A DNA stretch of 64,000 bases from Spartobacteria bacterium (GCA_021324395.1 JAJPJG010000013.1:1-64000), one strand, 5' to 3'. Shown: positions 34,691 to 43,498, counted from the first letter of the stretch. Notes: a model not told the origin generated them from the sequence alone. Numbers and translations: made by a program.

Positions 34691-35935
34691 ATGCAAATCG
34701 AGAAATACACTATCGGCACCGGCGACCGCTTTGCTCATCAAGGCTTGGCGCAACTCAAAGCGACTCTCAAAGCACGCGAGGCGGGCATTCAGGTTTATCC
34801 CGTGTGGAATAAATCGAATCGCGAACACACGATCGTCGGCAGCAAGCCGGATGATTTGCGCGCCGAAGCCGACGCGGCGGTTGCTGCCCTCGGCTGGAAG
34901 GAAGCTTACTACGTCGATGCCGATCACATCGGGCTGAAGACAGTCGATGCTTTCATCGAGGCGAGCGATTTCTACACACTCGATGTAGCGGATTTTACCG
35001 GAAAAGCAGCCAAACAGGAGGCGCTAGACAGTTTTGTCGCAACGATGGGCAAATACATCGGATCGCTTTCCATTCCCGGCATCGAAAGGCCGTTCGAAAT
35101 TTCAAAAGATACGGTCGCTGCAGCAGCGAGAAAGTTTTTGCTCGCCGTGCAGGAAGCCGGGCGCATCTACCGTTACGTCGCAGAAAAAAAGGGACGCAAT
35201 GATTTCGTCACCGAGATTTCCGTTGATGAAACCGACACGCCGCAAACTCCAGTCGAGTTGTTTTTCATTCTCGCCATGATTGCCGGCGAAGAGATCCCCG
35301 CGCAGACGATCGCGCCCAAGTTCACCGGCCGTTTCAACAAAGGCGTGGATTATGTCGGCGATCTGGCGCAATTCGAAAAGGAGTTCGATGAAGACCTAAG
35401 TGTGATCGCCTTTTCGATTAAAGAGTTTGGATTGCCTGCGACCTTAAAGCTTAGTGTCCATTCCGGCAGCGATAAGTTCTCGCTTTATCCTATCATCAAT
35501 CGTCTCATCAAAAAACATGACGCTGGTTTGCATGTAAAAACAGCGGGAACGACATGGTTGGAGGAAGTCACCGGTCTGGCTGAGTCAGGTAAAGAAGGTC
35601 TTGAGTTAGGGAAGGAAATATACCGCGAAGCTTACGCGCATTTCGATGAACTGACTGCGCCTTATGCGACCGTGATTGATATTGATAGGTCAAAGCTGCC
35701 CACGCCCGAAGCTGTTCAAGAATGGGATTCGGCTAAGTATGTGAACACCCTGCGTCACGTGCAGTCCCATCCCGACTACAACCAAAACTTCCGCCAACTT
35801 ATCCATGTCGGCTTCAAGGTAGCGGCAAAGATGGGCTCGCGTTACACCGACGCATTGAAGGCAAACGAAGCCATTATCGCGCGTAACGTGACGGAGAATA
35901 TCTTCGACCGACATATAAAACCTATCTTTAGCTAA
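34691..35935 (+). CDS. uxaE: Tagaturonate epimerase family protein
   Basis: A 414-residue protein matching the tagaturonate epimerase (UxaE) family, which interconverts D-tagaturonate and D-fructuronate by C4 epimerisation. Supporting segments are the N-terminal YTIGTGDRFAHQG, EAYYVDADHIGLKTVD, VTEISVDETDTPQTPVELF, and the C-terminal LRHVQSHPDYNQNFRQLIHV with SRYTDALKANE. It heads an operon whose later genes make tagaturonate from L-galactose, and a UxuB-type fructuronate reductase exists elsewhere in the window, so an epimerase is just what the pathway needs. The first ~230 codons are more GC-rich than the rest. Confidence 0.8.
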   Translation: MQIEKYTIGTGDRFAHQGLAQLKATLKAREAGIQVYPVWNKSNREHTIVGSKPDDLRAEADAAVAALGWKEAYYVDADHIGLKTVDAFIEASDFYTLDVADFTGKAAKQEALDSFVATMGKYIGSLSIPGIERPFEISKDTVAAAARKFLLAVQEAGRIYRYVAEKKGRNDFVTEISVDETDTPQTPVELFFILAMIAGEEIPAQTIAPKFTGRFNKGVDYVGDLAQFEKEFDEDLSVIAFSIKEFGLPATLKLSVHSGSDKFSLYPIINRLIKKHDAGLHVKTAGTTWLEEVTGLAESGKEGLELGKEIYREAYAHFDELTAPYATVIDIDRSKLPTPEAVQEWDSAKYVNTLRHVQSHPDYNQNFRQLIHVGFKVAAKMGSRYTDALKANEAIIARNVTENIFDRHIKPIFS

Positions 35936-35937
35936 CT

Positions 35938-36873
35938 ATGAAATACCGCAGACTCGGCAATACCGGACTTGAAGTTTCCACCTTGGGATTTGGCGGTTCG
36001 TCGCTGGGTTCTGTGTTTCATGAAATCGACGAAAACGAAGGTATCCGCACTGTTCATGTGGCGATCGATCATGGAATTAACCTAATCGATACCGCGCCGT
36101 TCTACGGATTAACAAAAGCGGAAACAGTGCTCGGTAAGGCGCTACGCGAGATTCCACGCGAGAAGTATCTGCTCGCGACAAAGGTGGCGCGCTATGGCTA
36201 CAAGGAAAAGGATTTCGACTTTTCCGCGGAACGCGTAACGAGAAGCGTGGACGAAAGCCTGGCGCGGCTTGGCATCGACTATATCGATTTCATCCAGGTC
36301 CATGACATGGAGTTTGGAAGTATTGAGCAGATATTGAATGAAACAATTCCCGCATTGCGCAAAGTGCAGGCGCAAGGAAAGGCACGCTTTGTCGGAATTA
36401 CCTGTCTGCCGACAAAACTCTATCGTCAGGTCATGGATCGCATTGACGTCGATCAGGTTCAATCCTACTGCCATTATTGTCTTAACGATACTTCGCTTAC
36501 AGACCTATTGCCTTACTTCAAAGAGAAAGGTGTAGCTGTATTCAATTCTGCGCCTTTGGCGATGCGGTTGTTGAGCGATGAAGGTCCGCCTGACTGGCAT
36601 CCGGCACCTGCGGAGCTAAAACAGAAATCCGCCGAAGCTGCGGCTTTTTGCCGCGAACGCGGCGCTAGTCTCGGTAAACTTGCGCTTCAGTTCTCAGTGG
36701 CTAATCCGGACATTCCCACAAACATTGTCGGCAGCGCGAATCCAAAGCGAATCCTGCAAAACATTCGTGAAATCGAAGAGCCACTCGATCAAGAGCTGCT
36801 CACGAGTGTGATGGAAATTCTTAAACCGGTGCACAATCTCACATGGCCGTCGGGTCGCGCCGAGAACAACTGA
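35938..36873 (+). CDS. Aldo/keto reductase, L-galactose dehydrogenase-like
   Basis: NAD(P)-dependent aldo/keto reductase of 311 residues with the catalytic tetrad expected for the fold: D in NLIDTAPFYG, Tyr in the same block, Lys in LLATKVARYGY, His in FIQVHDMEFGS. The segments VHDMEFGSIEQILNETIPALRKV, SYCHYCLNDTSLTDLLPYFKEKG and GPPDWHPAPAELK closely resemble plant L-galactose dehydrogenase and bacterial L-galactose/L-fucose dehydrogenases. It would oxidise an L-sugar at C1 to its lactone. It follows uxaE with a 2-bp gap and precedes an lgoD-like gene by 1 bp. L-galactose is preferred as substrate because the downstream genes process L-galactonate. Confidence 0.85.
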   Translation: MKYRRLGNTGLEVSTLGFGGSSLGSVFHEIDENEGIRTVHVAIDHGINLIDTAPFYGLTKAETVLGKALREIPREKYLLATKVARYGYKEKDFDFSAERVTRSVDESLARLGIDYIDFIQVHDMEFGSIEQILNETIPALRKVQAQGKARFVGITCLPTKLYRQVMDRIDVDQVQSYCHYCLNDTSLTDLLPYFKEKGVAVFNSAPLAMRLLSDEGPPDWHPAPAELKQKSAEAAAFCRERGASLGKLALQFSVANPDIPTNIVGSANPKRILQNIREIEEPLDQELLTSVMEILKPVHNLTWPSGRAENN

Positions 36874-36874
36874 C

Positions 36875-37894
36875 ATGAAAGCAATTCTGCTCGAACTACC
36901 CGGACACCTTTCGCTTACTACATGCGAAAACAGTCCCTCGCTAAAAGCCGGCGAAGCACTGGTGCGAGTGCATCGAATCGGCGTGTGCGGCACCGACATC
37001 CATGCCTTTGGTGGAAAGCAGCCGTTCTTTACCTATCCCCGGATTCTAGGCCACGAGCTTGGAGTCGAAGTTATTGAGGTAGCTCCCGACGTTAATAACG
37101 TGAAGCGCGGCGATCGCTGCTCGGTTGAGCCTTATATCAACTGCGAAAAATGTATCGCATGCCGTCGCGGCAAGCCGAACTGCTGCACGGATATCAAAGT
37201 GCTTGGTGTGCACGTTGACGGAGGTATGCGTGAGCAATTCGTTGTTCCTGCACGAAAGCTTCACCCGTCAAACAAGCTGAACTTCGATCAATTGGCATTA
37301 GTTGAAACATTGGGGATTGGTGCGCATGCGGTTGAGCGTGCGGGTATCGAGCAGGGTGAGTTTGCACTGGTTATTGGTGCGGGGCCGATAGGTCTTGCAG
37401 CAATGCAATTCGCATTGGAAAAAGGCGCGCAGGTCATCGTGCTCGACATTAATGATGCTCGTCTTCGCTTTTGCAAAGAACAGCTTGGGGTCACTTACAC
37501 CATCAATGGCTCGAATGAAAATGCACTGGACGCACTAAAGCGGATTACCTCGAACGATCTTCCGACTGCGGTATTTGACGCAACAGGAAATCCGAACTCG
37601 ATGATGAAAAGCTTTGAATTTCCCGCCCATGGCGGACGGCTTGTCTTTATAGGATTGTTCCAAGGCGATGTCATTTTCAATGACCCCAATTTCCATCGGC
37701 GCGAACTGACACTGATGGGTAGCCGCAATGCCCTGCCGGAGGATTTTGCTCGAATCATCCGACTTATTGAATCGGGTCGCATCAATACAACACCGTGGAT
37801 AACTCATCGCGCTTCTTTTGATGATACAGTTAGTCGATTCGCATCGTGGACAAAGCCAGAAACCGGCGTGATCAAGGCGATGATCGAATTGTAG
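36875..37894 (+). CDS. Zinc alcohol dehydrogenase, L-galactonate 5-dehydrogenase (LgoD/YjjN-like)
   Basis: Medium-chain zinc dehydrogenase of 339 residues. Catalytic zinc ligands are in GVCGTDIHAFGG and GHE. The structural-zinc cysteines are in CEKCIACRRGKPNCC, and the NAD motif is VIGAGPIGLAA. GTDIHAFGGKQPFFTYPRILGHE, VLGVHVDGG, GLFQGDVIFNDPNFHRRELTLMGSRNALPEDFARI and related blocks line up well with my memory of E. coli YjjN (LgoD), which oxidises L-galactonate to D-tagaturonate. That product is the substrate of the UxaE-like epimerase encoded by the first gene of this operon. The specificity is inferred from similarity and context. Confidence 0.85.
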   Translation: MKAILLELPGHLSLTTCENSPSLKAGEALVRVHRIGVCGTDIHAFGGKQPFFTYPRILGHELGVEVIEVAPDVNNVKRGDRCSVEPYINCEKCIACRRGKPNCCTDIKVLGVHVDGGMREQFVVPARKLHPSNKLNFDQLALVETLGIGAHAVERAGIEQGEFALVIGAGPIGLAAMQFALEKGAQVIVLDINDARLRFCKEQLGVTYTINGSNENALDALKRITSNDLPTAVFDATGNPNSMMKSFEFPAHGGRLVFIGLFQGDVIFNDPNFHRRELTLMGSRNALPEDFARIIRLIESGRINTTPWITHRASFDDTVSRFASWTKPETGVIKAMIEL

Positions 37895-37897
37895 GCT

Positions 37898-38743
37898 ATG
37901 AGAATCGACGCGCATCATCACTTCTGGAGATATAATCCTGAAGAATACGATTGGATCGATGAGAGCATGAGTGTTATCCGTCGGGACTTTCTGCCTGAGC
38001 ATCTCAAAACTGAAATTGAAAGTGCAGGCATTGGCGGAGTTATATCCGTGCAGGCACGTCAAAGCCTGACCGAGACTGCAGCGTTGATCGACTTTGCGCG
38101 TCAATATGACTTCATCAAAGCGGCTGTTGGATGGGTGCCGCTTACTTTACCCGATGTAGCAAATGATCTGGAAAGACTGGCTAATGAACCAAAGCTCCGT
38201 GGCGTTCGTCACGTGCTGCAAGGTGAGCCTGATGAACTATACATCCTGCGCGACGACTTTAACGCAGGAGTCCGTGCGCTGAAGCAGTTTAATCTAGTCT
38301 ACGACATCTTAATCTTTGAGCGACATTTGCCGCAGACGATTACCTTTGTTGACGGTCATCCTTCCCAGGTATTTGTTCTCGATCACATCGCCAAGCCGCG
38401 CATTAAAGAGGCTGCCTTCGAGCCGTGGAATCGTAATATCCGCGAACTTGCAAAACGTGGAAATGTTTTCTGCAAGGTTTCCGGAATGGTTACTGAAGCC
38501 GAGTGGTCGAATTGGTCGCGAGAGCATCTAAAACGCTACTTTGACACTGTGCTCGAAGCTTTCGGACCAAAGCGTCTGATGTTCGGCTCCGACTGGCCTG
38601 TGTGCCTCGTTGCGTGCGGTTACAAACACTGGGTTAAGACGGTCGAATATTTTGCCGAACAACTCTCCGCCGATGAGCAACAGCAACTCTTTGGCGAAAC
38701 CGCGATCAAAGCTTATAACCTAAAAACCAAAAGCGTTCGATAA
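37898..38743 (+). CDS. Amidohydrolase-family sugar lactonase (L-fucono/L-galactono-lactonase-like)
   Basis: A 281-residue amidohydrolase-2 protein with MRIDAHHHFWRYNP at the N-terminus (HxH metal motif), GVISVQARQS, VLDHIAKP, VFCKVSGM and the C-terminal FGSDWPVC with the metal Asp. This matches the L-fuconolactonase/L-rhamnonolactonase branch. It is the last gene of the operon (3-bp gap after the lgoD-like gene) and would open the lactone made by the AKR. Its 3' end overlaps the convergent cyclic-nucleotide-binding gene by 24 bp. No transporter or aldolase is in the operon. Confidence 0.85.
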   Translation: MRIDAHHHFWRYNPEEYDWIDESMSVIRRDFLPEHLKTEIESAGIGGVISVQARQSLTETAALIDFARQYDFIKAAVGWVPLTLPDVANDLERLANEPKLRGVRHVLQGEPDELYILRDDFNAGVRALKQFNLVYDILIFERHLPQTITFVDGHPSQVFVLDHIAKPRIKEAAFEPWNRNIRELAKRGNVFCKVSGMVTEAEWSNWSREHLKRYFDTVLEAFGPKRLMFGSDWPVCLVACGYKHWVKTVEYFAEQLSADEQQQLFGETAIKAYNLKTKSVR

Positions 38744-39244
38744 GTCGGAGATGAGGCTTTGGTCGCGCGTGTGCGCGTAGTGGAATAGCATCTCGTCGGT
38801 GAAGCGCAGGCGGCGGGCGAGTTCGCGGGCGATGTTCAAAACGAGCAGCGCGAACAACTCCAGGTCCTCATGTTTCAAGTCGATCAGCGCGCGTTTGGAA
38901 AGGACGATCATTTCCGTTTCTTCGCTTGCGATGGCGCTGACGGTGTGCGGTTGCATGCTGATGAGTGCGACGTGGCCGAAGCATTCGCCAACACTGATTT
39001 TCTTTTTCACGATCGGTGCTTCGCCATCGGGAATGATCAAGTCCACGCCGCCGCTGGCGATAATGTAGATGTGCGAGGCCGCTTCGCCTTTGCGAAAAAT
39101 CTCGGTTCCTTTGCTGACGAAACCGTGCTGAAGGCGCGTTATGATACCTTGTTGCTGCTGCTCGGTCGTTCCGCCGAAGATGGCTATCTTCGACAAAATG
39201 GCATGCACCATTGCAAAATCGTCGATTGGCACGAAGGGGGACAT
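38720..39244 (-). CDS. Cyclic nucleotide-binding domain protein without HTH
   Basis: A 174-residue protein with one cyclic nucleotide-binding (Crp-type) domain: IFRKGEAASHIYIIASGGVDLI, KKISVGECFGHVALISMQPHTVSAIASEETEMIVLSK. A short helical C-terminus follows with no helix-turn-helix. The phosphate-binding cassette G-E-x-x-G/A-x-x-x-R is degenerate (GECFGHVALI...HTVSA), so cAMP binding is doubtful. The start at 39244 begins MSPFVPIDDFAMVH; a longer frame to 39334 looks random. Function unknown. Confidence 0.75.
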   Translation of the reverse strand: MSPFVPIDDFAMVHAILSKIAIFGGTTEQQQQGIITRLQHGFVSKGTEIFRKGEAASHIYIIASGGVDLIIPDGEAPIVKKKISVGECFGHVALISMQPHTVSAIASEETEMIVLSKRALIDLKHEDLELFALLVLNIARELARRLRFTDEMLFHYAHTRDQSLISDLSNAFGF

Positions 39245-39402
39245 CGAAGTGCTGTTAAGATAAGTTCTCCGGTCGGTTTGTCCAAAGTTCTTTGCTGGCA
39301 ACGCGGGTGCGTTTTTCTGCGATATGCGTGCCAAAATTGTTCACGGCACGAATGGTTTTCGTGTAGCTTGGCGTCCCCTTTTCATTGCACTGATCCGATC
39401 GC

Positions 39403-40785
39403 ATGTTTGGCAATCTTCTCGAACCCGAAATCAAGGAACTGATCGAGGCGCGGAATTTCTCCGCGCTGCGCGAGGTATTTGCCGATTGGCCGCCGGCGGA
39501 TCTCGCGGAGTTGATCGCCGATTTGCCCGAGCACGAGCAGGTGATCGTTTTCCGTCTGCTACCGCACACAGTCGCGACGGATACTTTTGAATACCTCGAG
39601 ATCGATGCGCAGAAAAATCTGCTGCATGCGATGGGTCACGAGGAAACGGCGAAGCTCATCAACGAAATGTCGCCGGACGATCGCACGGCGCTGCTCGAGG
39701 AGTTGCCGGGGAATGTCGTTGCGCAATTGCTTCGTGCGCTCACGCCACAGGAACGCTCCGTCGCGCAATCGCTGCTGAATTATCCGGAGAAAAGCGTCGG
39801 GCGCCTGATGACGCCGGACTACATCGCGGTGCACGACGACTGGACCGTGCAGGAGGTGCTCGCACATATCCGCGGTTACGGTAGCGATAGCGAAACGTTA
39901 AACGTTATTTATGTCGTCGACGATCGCGGGCAGTTGATCGACGACGTGCGTATTCGCGAGTTCCTGTTGCGCCCTCTCGAAGCGCGAGTGAGCGACATCC
40001 GCGATGAGGCTTTCGTCGCGCTGAAGGTCACCGACTCGGAAGAGGAAGCGGTCGACGTTTTCCGAAAATACGATCGCACCGTGTTGCCGGTTGTCGATTC
40101 CGACGGACGGCTCGTCGGCATCGTCACGGTCGACGACGTGCTCGATATCGCCGAGCAGGAAGCCACCGAGGACATCCAGAAACTCGGCGGCATGGAGGCT
40201 CTCGATGAGCCCTACACGACGATCTCGCTGCGAAAGATGATCCGCAAGCGCGCGACATGGCTGGTCATTTTGTTCCTGAGCGAAATGCTCACCACATGGG
40301 CGATGACGAGCTATCAGGCCGAGATTGCGCGGGCGATTTATCTTTCGATTTTCATCCCGCTCATCATGAGCAGCGGTGGTAATTCCGGCTCGCAGGCGAC
40401 GACGTTGATCATTCGCGCGATGGCGCTGGGCGAAGTGCGATTGCGCGACTGGTGGCGGGTCGCGGGAAAGGAAATCACATCCGGAGTGTTTCTCGGCCTG
40501 ATCCTCGGCGCAATCGGGTTTGCGCGCATCATGTTATGGGTCCTGGTTTTTCACACCGACTACGGCCCCCATCCGATGATGATGGCGAGCACTGTGGGCT
40601 GCGCGCTGCTGGGCGTTGTGACATGGGGCACGCTTGTGGGCGCGATGCTGCCATTCATTTTGAAAAAACTGGGCGCCGATCCCGCCACGTCTTCCGCTCC
40701 GTTCGTCGCGACGCTCGTCGATGTGACAGGATTGACGATTTACTTCACGGTCGCCGGAATCATTCTGCGCGGCGTGATGATGTAA
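39403..40785 (+). CDS. mgtE: Magnesium transporter MgtE
   Basis: Mg2+ channel/transporter of 460 residues. It has a cytosolic MgtE N-domain (LREVFADWPPADLAELIADLPEHEQVIVFRLL), a CBS pair (VGRLMTPDYIAVHDDWTVQEVL and VSDIRDEAFVALKVTDSEEEAV), then five transmembrane helices with the pore signature SSGGNSGSQATTLIIRAMALGE. The length is normal. The 158-bp upstream gap shows no convincing M-box riboswitch. Convergent with the Gfo/Idh gene, two bases between stops. Confidence 0.96.
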   Translation: MFGNLLEPEIKELIEARNFSALREVFADWPPADLAELIADLPEHEQVIVFRLLPHTVATDTFEYLEIDAQKNLLHAMGHEETAKLINEMSPDDRTALLEELPGNVVAQLLRALTPQERSVAQSLLNYPEKSVGRLMTPDYIAVHDDWTVQEVLAHIRGYGSDSETLNVIYVVDDRGQLIDDVRIREFLLRPLEARVSDIRDEAFVALKVTDSEEEAVDVFRKYDRTVLPVVDSDGRLVGIVTVDDVLDIAEQEATEDIQKLGGMEALDEPYTTISLRKMIRKRATWLVILFLSEMLTTWAMTSYQAEIARAIYLSIFIPLIMSSGGNSGSQATTLIIRAMALGEVRLRDWWRVAGKEITSGVFLGLILGAIGFARIMLWVLVFHTDYGPHPMMMASTVGCALLGVVTWGTLVGAMLPFILKKLGADPATSSAPFVATLVDVTGLTIYFTVAGIILRGVMM

Positions 40786-40787
40786 TG

Positions 40788-41903
40788 CTACGCGTCGATC
40801 TCGCCGGGCGCGAGACCTGTGGGCAGCGGAGCCGGGCTGTCACAAGTCGTCGTCAGCGTGATGTGGCGGCCGTTGTTGCTCGATTCGTCAAACGCCTGCA
40901 TCGCATCGACAACGTGCAGCGCCATGTCGCCGTTCGCGCGATGCGGACGGCCGGACAAAATCGCATGCGCCATATCCGCCACGCCGACGCCGCGCCCGTA
41001 GCTCTCGCCATAATACGACGTGTGCGTCACCGGCATTTCGCGCCATTCGTTTTCGCCGGCTTTGCGCAGCAGCGGATTACCGAAGGTGTTGTTCGGATCG
41101 GGCACGCTGAGCGAGCCTTCCGTGCCGTGCACCTCGATGAACGGCAGATGATGCGCCCAAATATCGAAGCTCATGATCACCGTTGCCGCCGCGCCGTTTG
41201 CGAAATCAATCACGCCGGTTAAATGCGTCGGCGTCGTCACCGAAATTTTCGCTCCCGCGACATCCTTGTGCCGCGCGATGCGCTCGGGAAATGTGATCTT
41301 CGTTGAGCCGCACACACGTTTCATCGGCCCGATCATATTGACCAGCGCGGTCAAATAATACGGGCCCATGTCGAACATCGGCCCGCCGCCCGGCGCGTAG
41401 TAAAAAAACGGATTCGGATGCCAGGCCTCGACACCGTGCCCGCACATGAACGCCGTCGCCGCCACCGGCTCGCCGATCGCGCCGTCGTCGATCAGCTTGC
41501 GGCAGGTCTGGTGCGCTTCGCCGAGAAACGTGTCCGGCGCGCTGCCGATGCGCAGATTTTTTTCGCGCGCGATCCGCAGCACTTCCGCTCCGCTGTCGCG
41601 CGTGAGCGCGAATGGCTTTTCGCAAAACACATGTTTGCCCGCGTGCAGCGCGGCGAGGTTCACGTCCGCGTGCGCGGCGGGAATCGTCAGGTTCACGACG
41701 AGGTCGATGGATGGATCGTGCAGTAAATCGTCAACCGTGCCGCTTTTCGGAATGTTAAACTCCTGCGCTTTCGCTTTCGCGCGTTCCACCGCGATGTCGG
41801 CGCACGCGACGACATCGAGCACCGGAAACAGTTTGCAGCCCTTGAAATACGCGTTGCTGATCGCGCCGCAGCCGATGATGCCGACGTTGATCTTCTCTTT
41901 CAT
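40788..41903 (-). CDS. Gfo/Idh/MocA family oxidoreductase
   Basis: NAD(P)-dependent sugar or inositol-type dehydrogenase of 371 residues. It has the Rossmann motif VGIIGCGAISNAYFKG, the lysine motif HVFCEKPFAL, and a C-terminal substrate domain with GPMFDMGPYYLTALVNM. The family acts on many sugars and sugar acids; the substrate cannot be read here. Its start overlaps the hisD stop by 4 bp, so it is co-transcribed with hisD, an odd pairing that may be just local compaction. Confidence 0.88.
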   Translation of the reverse strand: MKEKINVGIIGCGAISNAYFKGCKLFPVLDVVACADIAVERAKAKAQEFNIPKSGTVDDLLHDPSIDLVVNLTIPAAHADVNLAALHAGKHVFCEKPFALTRDSGAEVLRIAREKNLRIGSAPDTFLGEAHQTCRKLIDDGAIGEPVAATAFMCGHGVEAWHPNPFFYYAPGGGPMFDMGPYYLTALVNMIGPMKRVCGSTKITFPERIARHKDVAGAKISVTTPTHLTGVIDFANGAAATVIMSFDIWAHHLPFIEVHGTEGSLSVPDPNNTFGNPLLRKAGENEWREMPVTHTSYYGESYGRGVGVADMAHAILSGRPHRANGDMALHVVDAMQAFDESSNNGRHITLTTTCDSPAPLPTGLAPGEIDA

Positions 41904-43180
41904 TTCTCCAGCCGAATCGCCGCGGAGCGCCCGTGCGCATCGAGGCCTTCGATCGCGCTGAACGTCTCGATCGCATCGAGCGATTTGCGCAGCGATTTTT
42001 CGTCGAAACGAACGATGCTCGTGCGCCGCTGGAATTGATCGACGGTGAGTCCCGGAAACGATTTGCCCGCGCCGCCGGTCGGCAGCTCGTGGCTTGGTCC
42101 CGCGACGAAATCGCCGCCGACCACCGGCGACATTCCGCCGAGAAAAATCGCGCCGCTCGTGCGAATCTGCGCCGCGAGTTTTTCGTCATCTTTCGCGACG
42201 AGCGACAAATGCTCCGGCGCAAAATCGTTCGCGATCTGCACGGCATCCTTCAGCGATTTCACGAGCACCAGGAACGTCGAGACTTCCGCCAGGTGCGTCT
42301 GCCGCGAGAGCTGTTTGAGCTGCGCATCAAACTCGCGCTGCACCTCCGCCAGCATCCGCGCGGAGTTCGTGACGAACACGACGCAACTGCCGTGGCCGTG
42401 CTCGGCCTGCGCCAGCATGTCGGCGGCGATCCACGCCGGATTCGCGCTGCTGTCGGCGATGATCAATATCTCGCTCGGCCCCGGCAGCAGATCGACCGCG
42501 ACCTGCCCGAAAACCTGCCGCTTCGCCTCGACGACGTAGGCATTGCCCGGTCCGTAAATCTTCAGCACCGGCGCGATCGTCTCCGTTCCGTAAGCCACCG
42601 CGGCCACGGCTTGCGCGCCGCCGATTTTGTAAATCTCCGTCGCGCCCGCGAATTGCAGCGCGTAAAGCAGCGCGGGGTTGACGTTGCCGCTTTTGTCCGC
42701 CGGGGTCGTCACCACGATCTCCGGCACGCCTGCCACCGCGGCGAGCGTGCACGTCATGATCGCCGTGGAAACCAGCGGCGCCGTGCCGCCGGGAACGTAA
42801 ATGCCGACGCGTTGAAACGGATCGAAGCGCTCGCCGACCTGAACGCCCTGCCTGTTTTTCGCGCTCCAGTTTTTCCGCATGCTGCGCAGTGCAAAATCGC
42901 GCACGTTTTCATGCGCGGTCGCGATGGCCGCCTTCGTTTTTGCGGCGACCGCTTTGCCCGCCGCTCGCAACTCGGCGGCGCCGACGCGAAGCTGGTTCGC
43001 GCGCAATCTCGGACCGCCGAATTTCTCGGTGAACTCGAGCACCGCTGCGTCGCCGCGTTTGCGAACAGCCCCGATGATCTCGCTGACACGCTCCCGCACT
43101 TCCGGCGCGGGCTCGGCGTGGCGCTGGAGCTGTTTCAGCGCGTTTTTAAAATCGCGATCGGTATGGCGAAGGATCGTCAT
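41900..43180 (-). CDS. hisD: Histidinol dehydrogenase
   Basis: Last enzyme of histidine biosynthesis, two-step oxidation of histidinol. The 426-residue zinc enzyme shows FDPFQRVGIYVPGGTAPLVSTAIM, the KIGGAQAVAAVAYGTETI block, DLLPGPSEILIIADSSANP, QAEHGHGS with the catalytic region, and APEHLSLV. The length is normal. It is the first gene of a leftward pair with the Gfo/Idh gene. Upstream lies a 686-bp region without supported genes that contains the repeat cluster and marks the edge of the TerY island. Confidence 0.97.
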   Translation of the reverse strand: MTILRHTDRDFKNALKQLQRHAEPAPEVRERVSEIIGAVRKRGDAAVLEFTEKFGGPRLRANQLRVGAAELRAAGKAVAAKTKAAIATAHENVRDFALRSMRKNWSAKNRQGVQVGERFDPFQRVGIYVPGGTAPLVSTAIMTCTLAAVAGVPEIVVTTPADKSGNVNPALLYALQFAGATEIYKIGGAQAVAAVAYGTETIAPVLKIYGPGNAYVVEAKRQVFGQVAVDLLPGPSEILIIADSSANPAWIAADMLAQAEHGHGSCVVFVTNSARMLAEVQREFDAQLKQLSRQTHLAEVSTFLVLVKSLKDAVQIANDFAPEHLSLVAKDDEKLAAQIRTSGAIFLGGMSPVVGGDFVAGPSHELPTGGAGKSFPGLTVDQFQRRTSIVRFDEKSLRKSLDAIETFSAIEGLDAHGRSAAIRLEK

Positions 43181-43329
43181 TGGTTTGAAACTCCGCAGCT
43201 TATTTTCTCATTAAGAACGCGCGAGAAATTTCTCTCCTTTTCCAAGCAATGGCACTTCACCACATGCCGAAGCCGCAGCGGGGCTCCCGCTGCCGTCGGC
43301 TCGCCGGCTTGCCCAAAATCCGTCAACCC

Positions 43330-43493
43330 GACGCCGTCCGGACAGCGACTGGAGCAAAATCCGCCGTCCGGACGCCGTCAGATCGCCGACTGGAGCAAAA
43401 TCCCTTGATCTGACGCCGTCAGATTGGCGACTGGAGCAGAATCACCCGATCTGACGCCGTCAGATCAAGCGATCCTGCAGAATCACGGGATCT
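43330..43493. repeat. 41-bp tandem repeat, four units, each with a palindromic core
   Basis: Four head-to-tail units of exactly 41 bp start with GACGCC at 43330, 43371, 43412 and 43453; a fifth begins at 43494 and breaks off. Shared segments are GACGCCGTC, GCGACTGGAGCA and AATC. Unit junctions form dyads, the best being the 19-nt palindrome GATCTGACGCCGTCAGATC at 43448-43466. In the first units the arms are GTCCG/CGGAC instead of GATCT/AGATC, so arm bases covary and pairing is kept. No protein-coding frame of note. Together with the following hairpin this fills the noncoding stretch 43181-43866; the rest of it shows no recognised element. Confidence 0.85.
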
Positions 43494-43498
43494 GACGC

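Noticed and set aside
39245-39402. M-box magnesium riboswitch before mgtE
   Set aside because: The 158-bp upstream region shows no recognisable M-box core or terminator arrangement.
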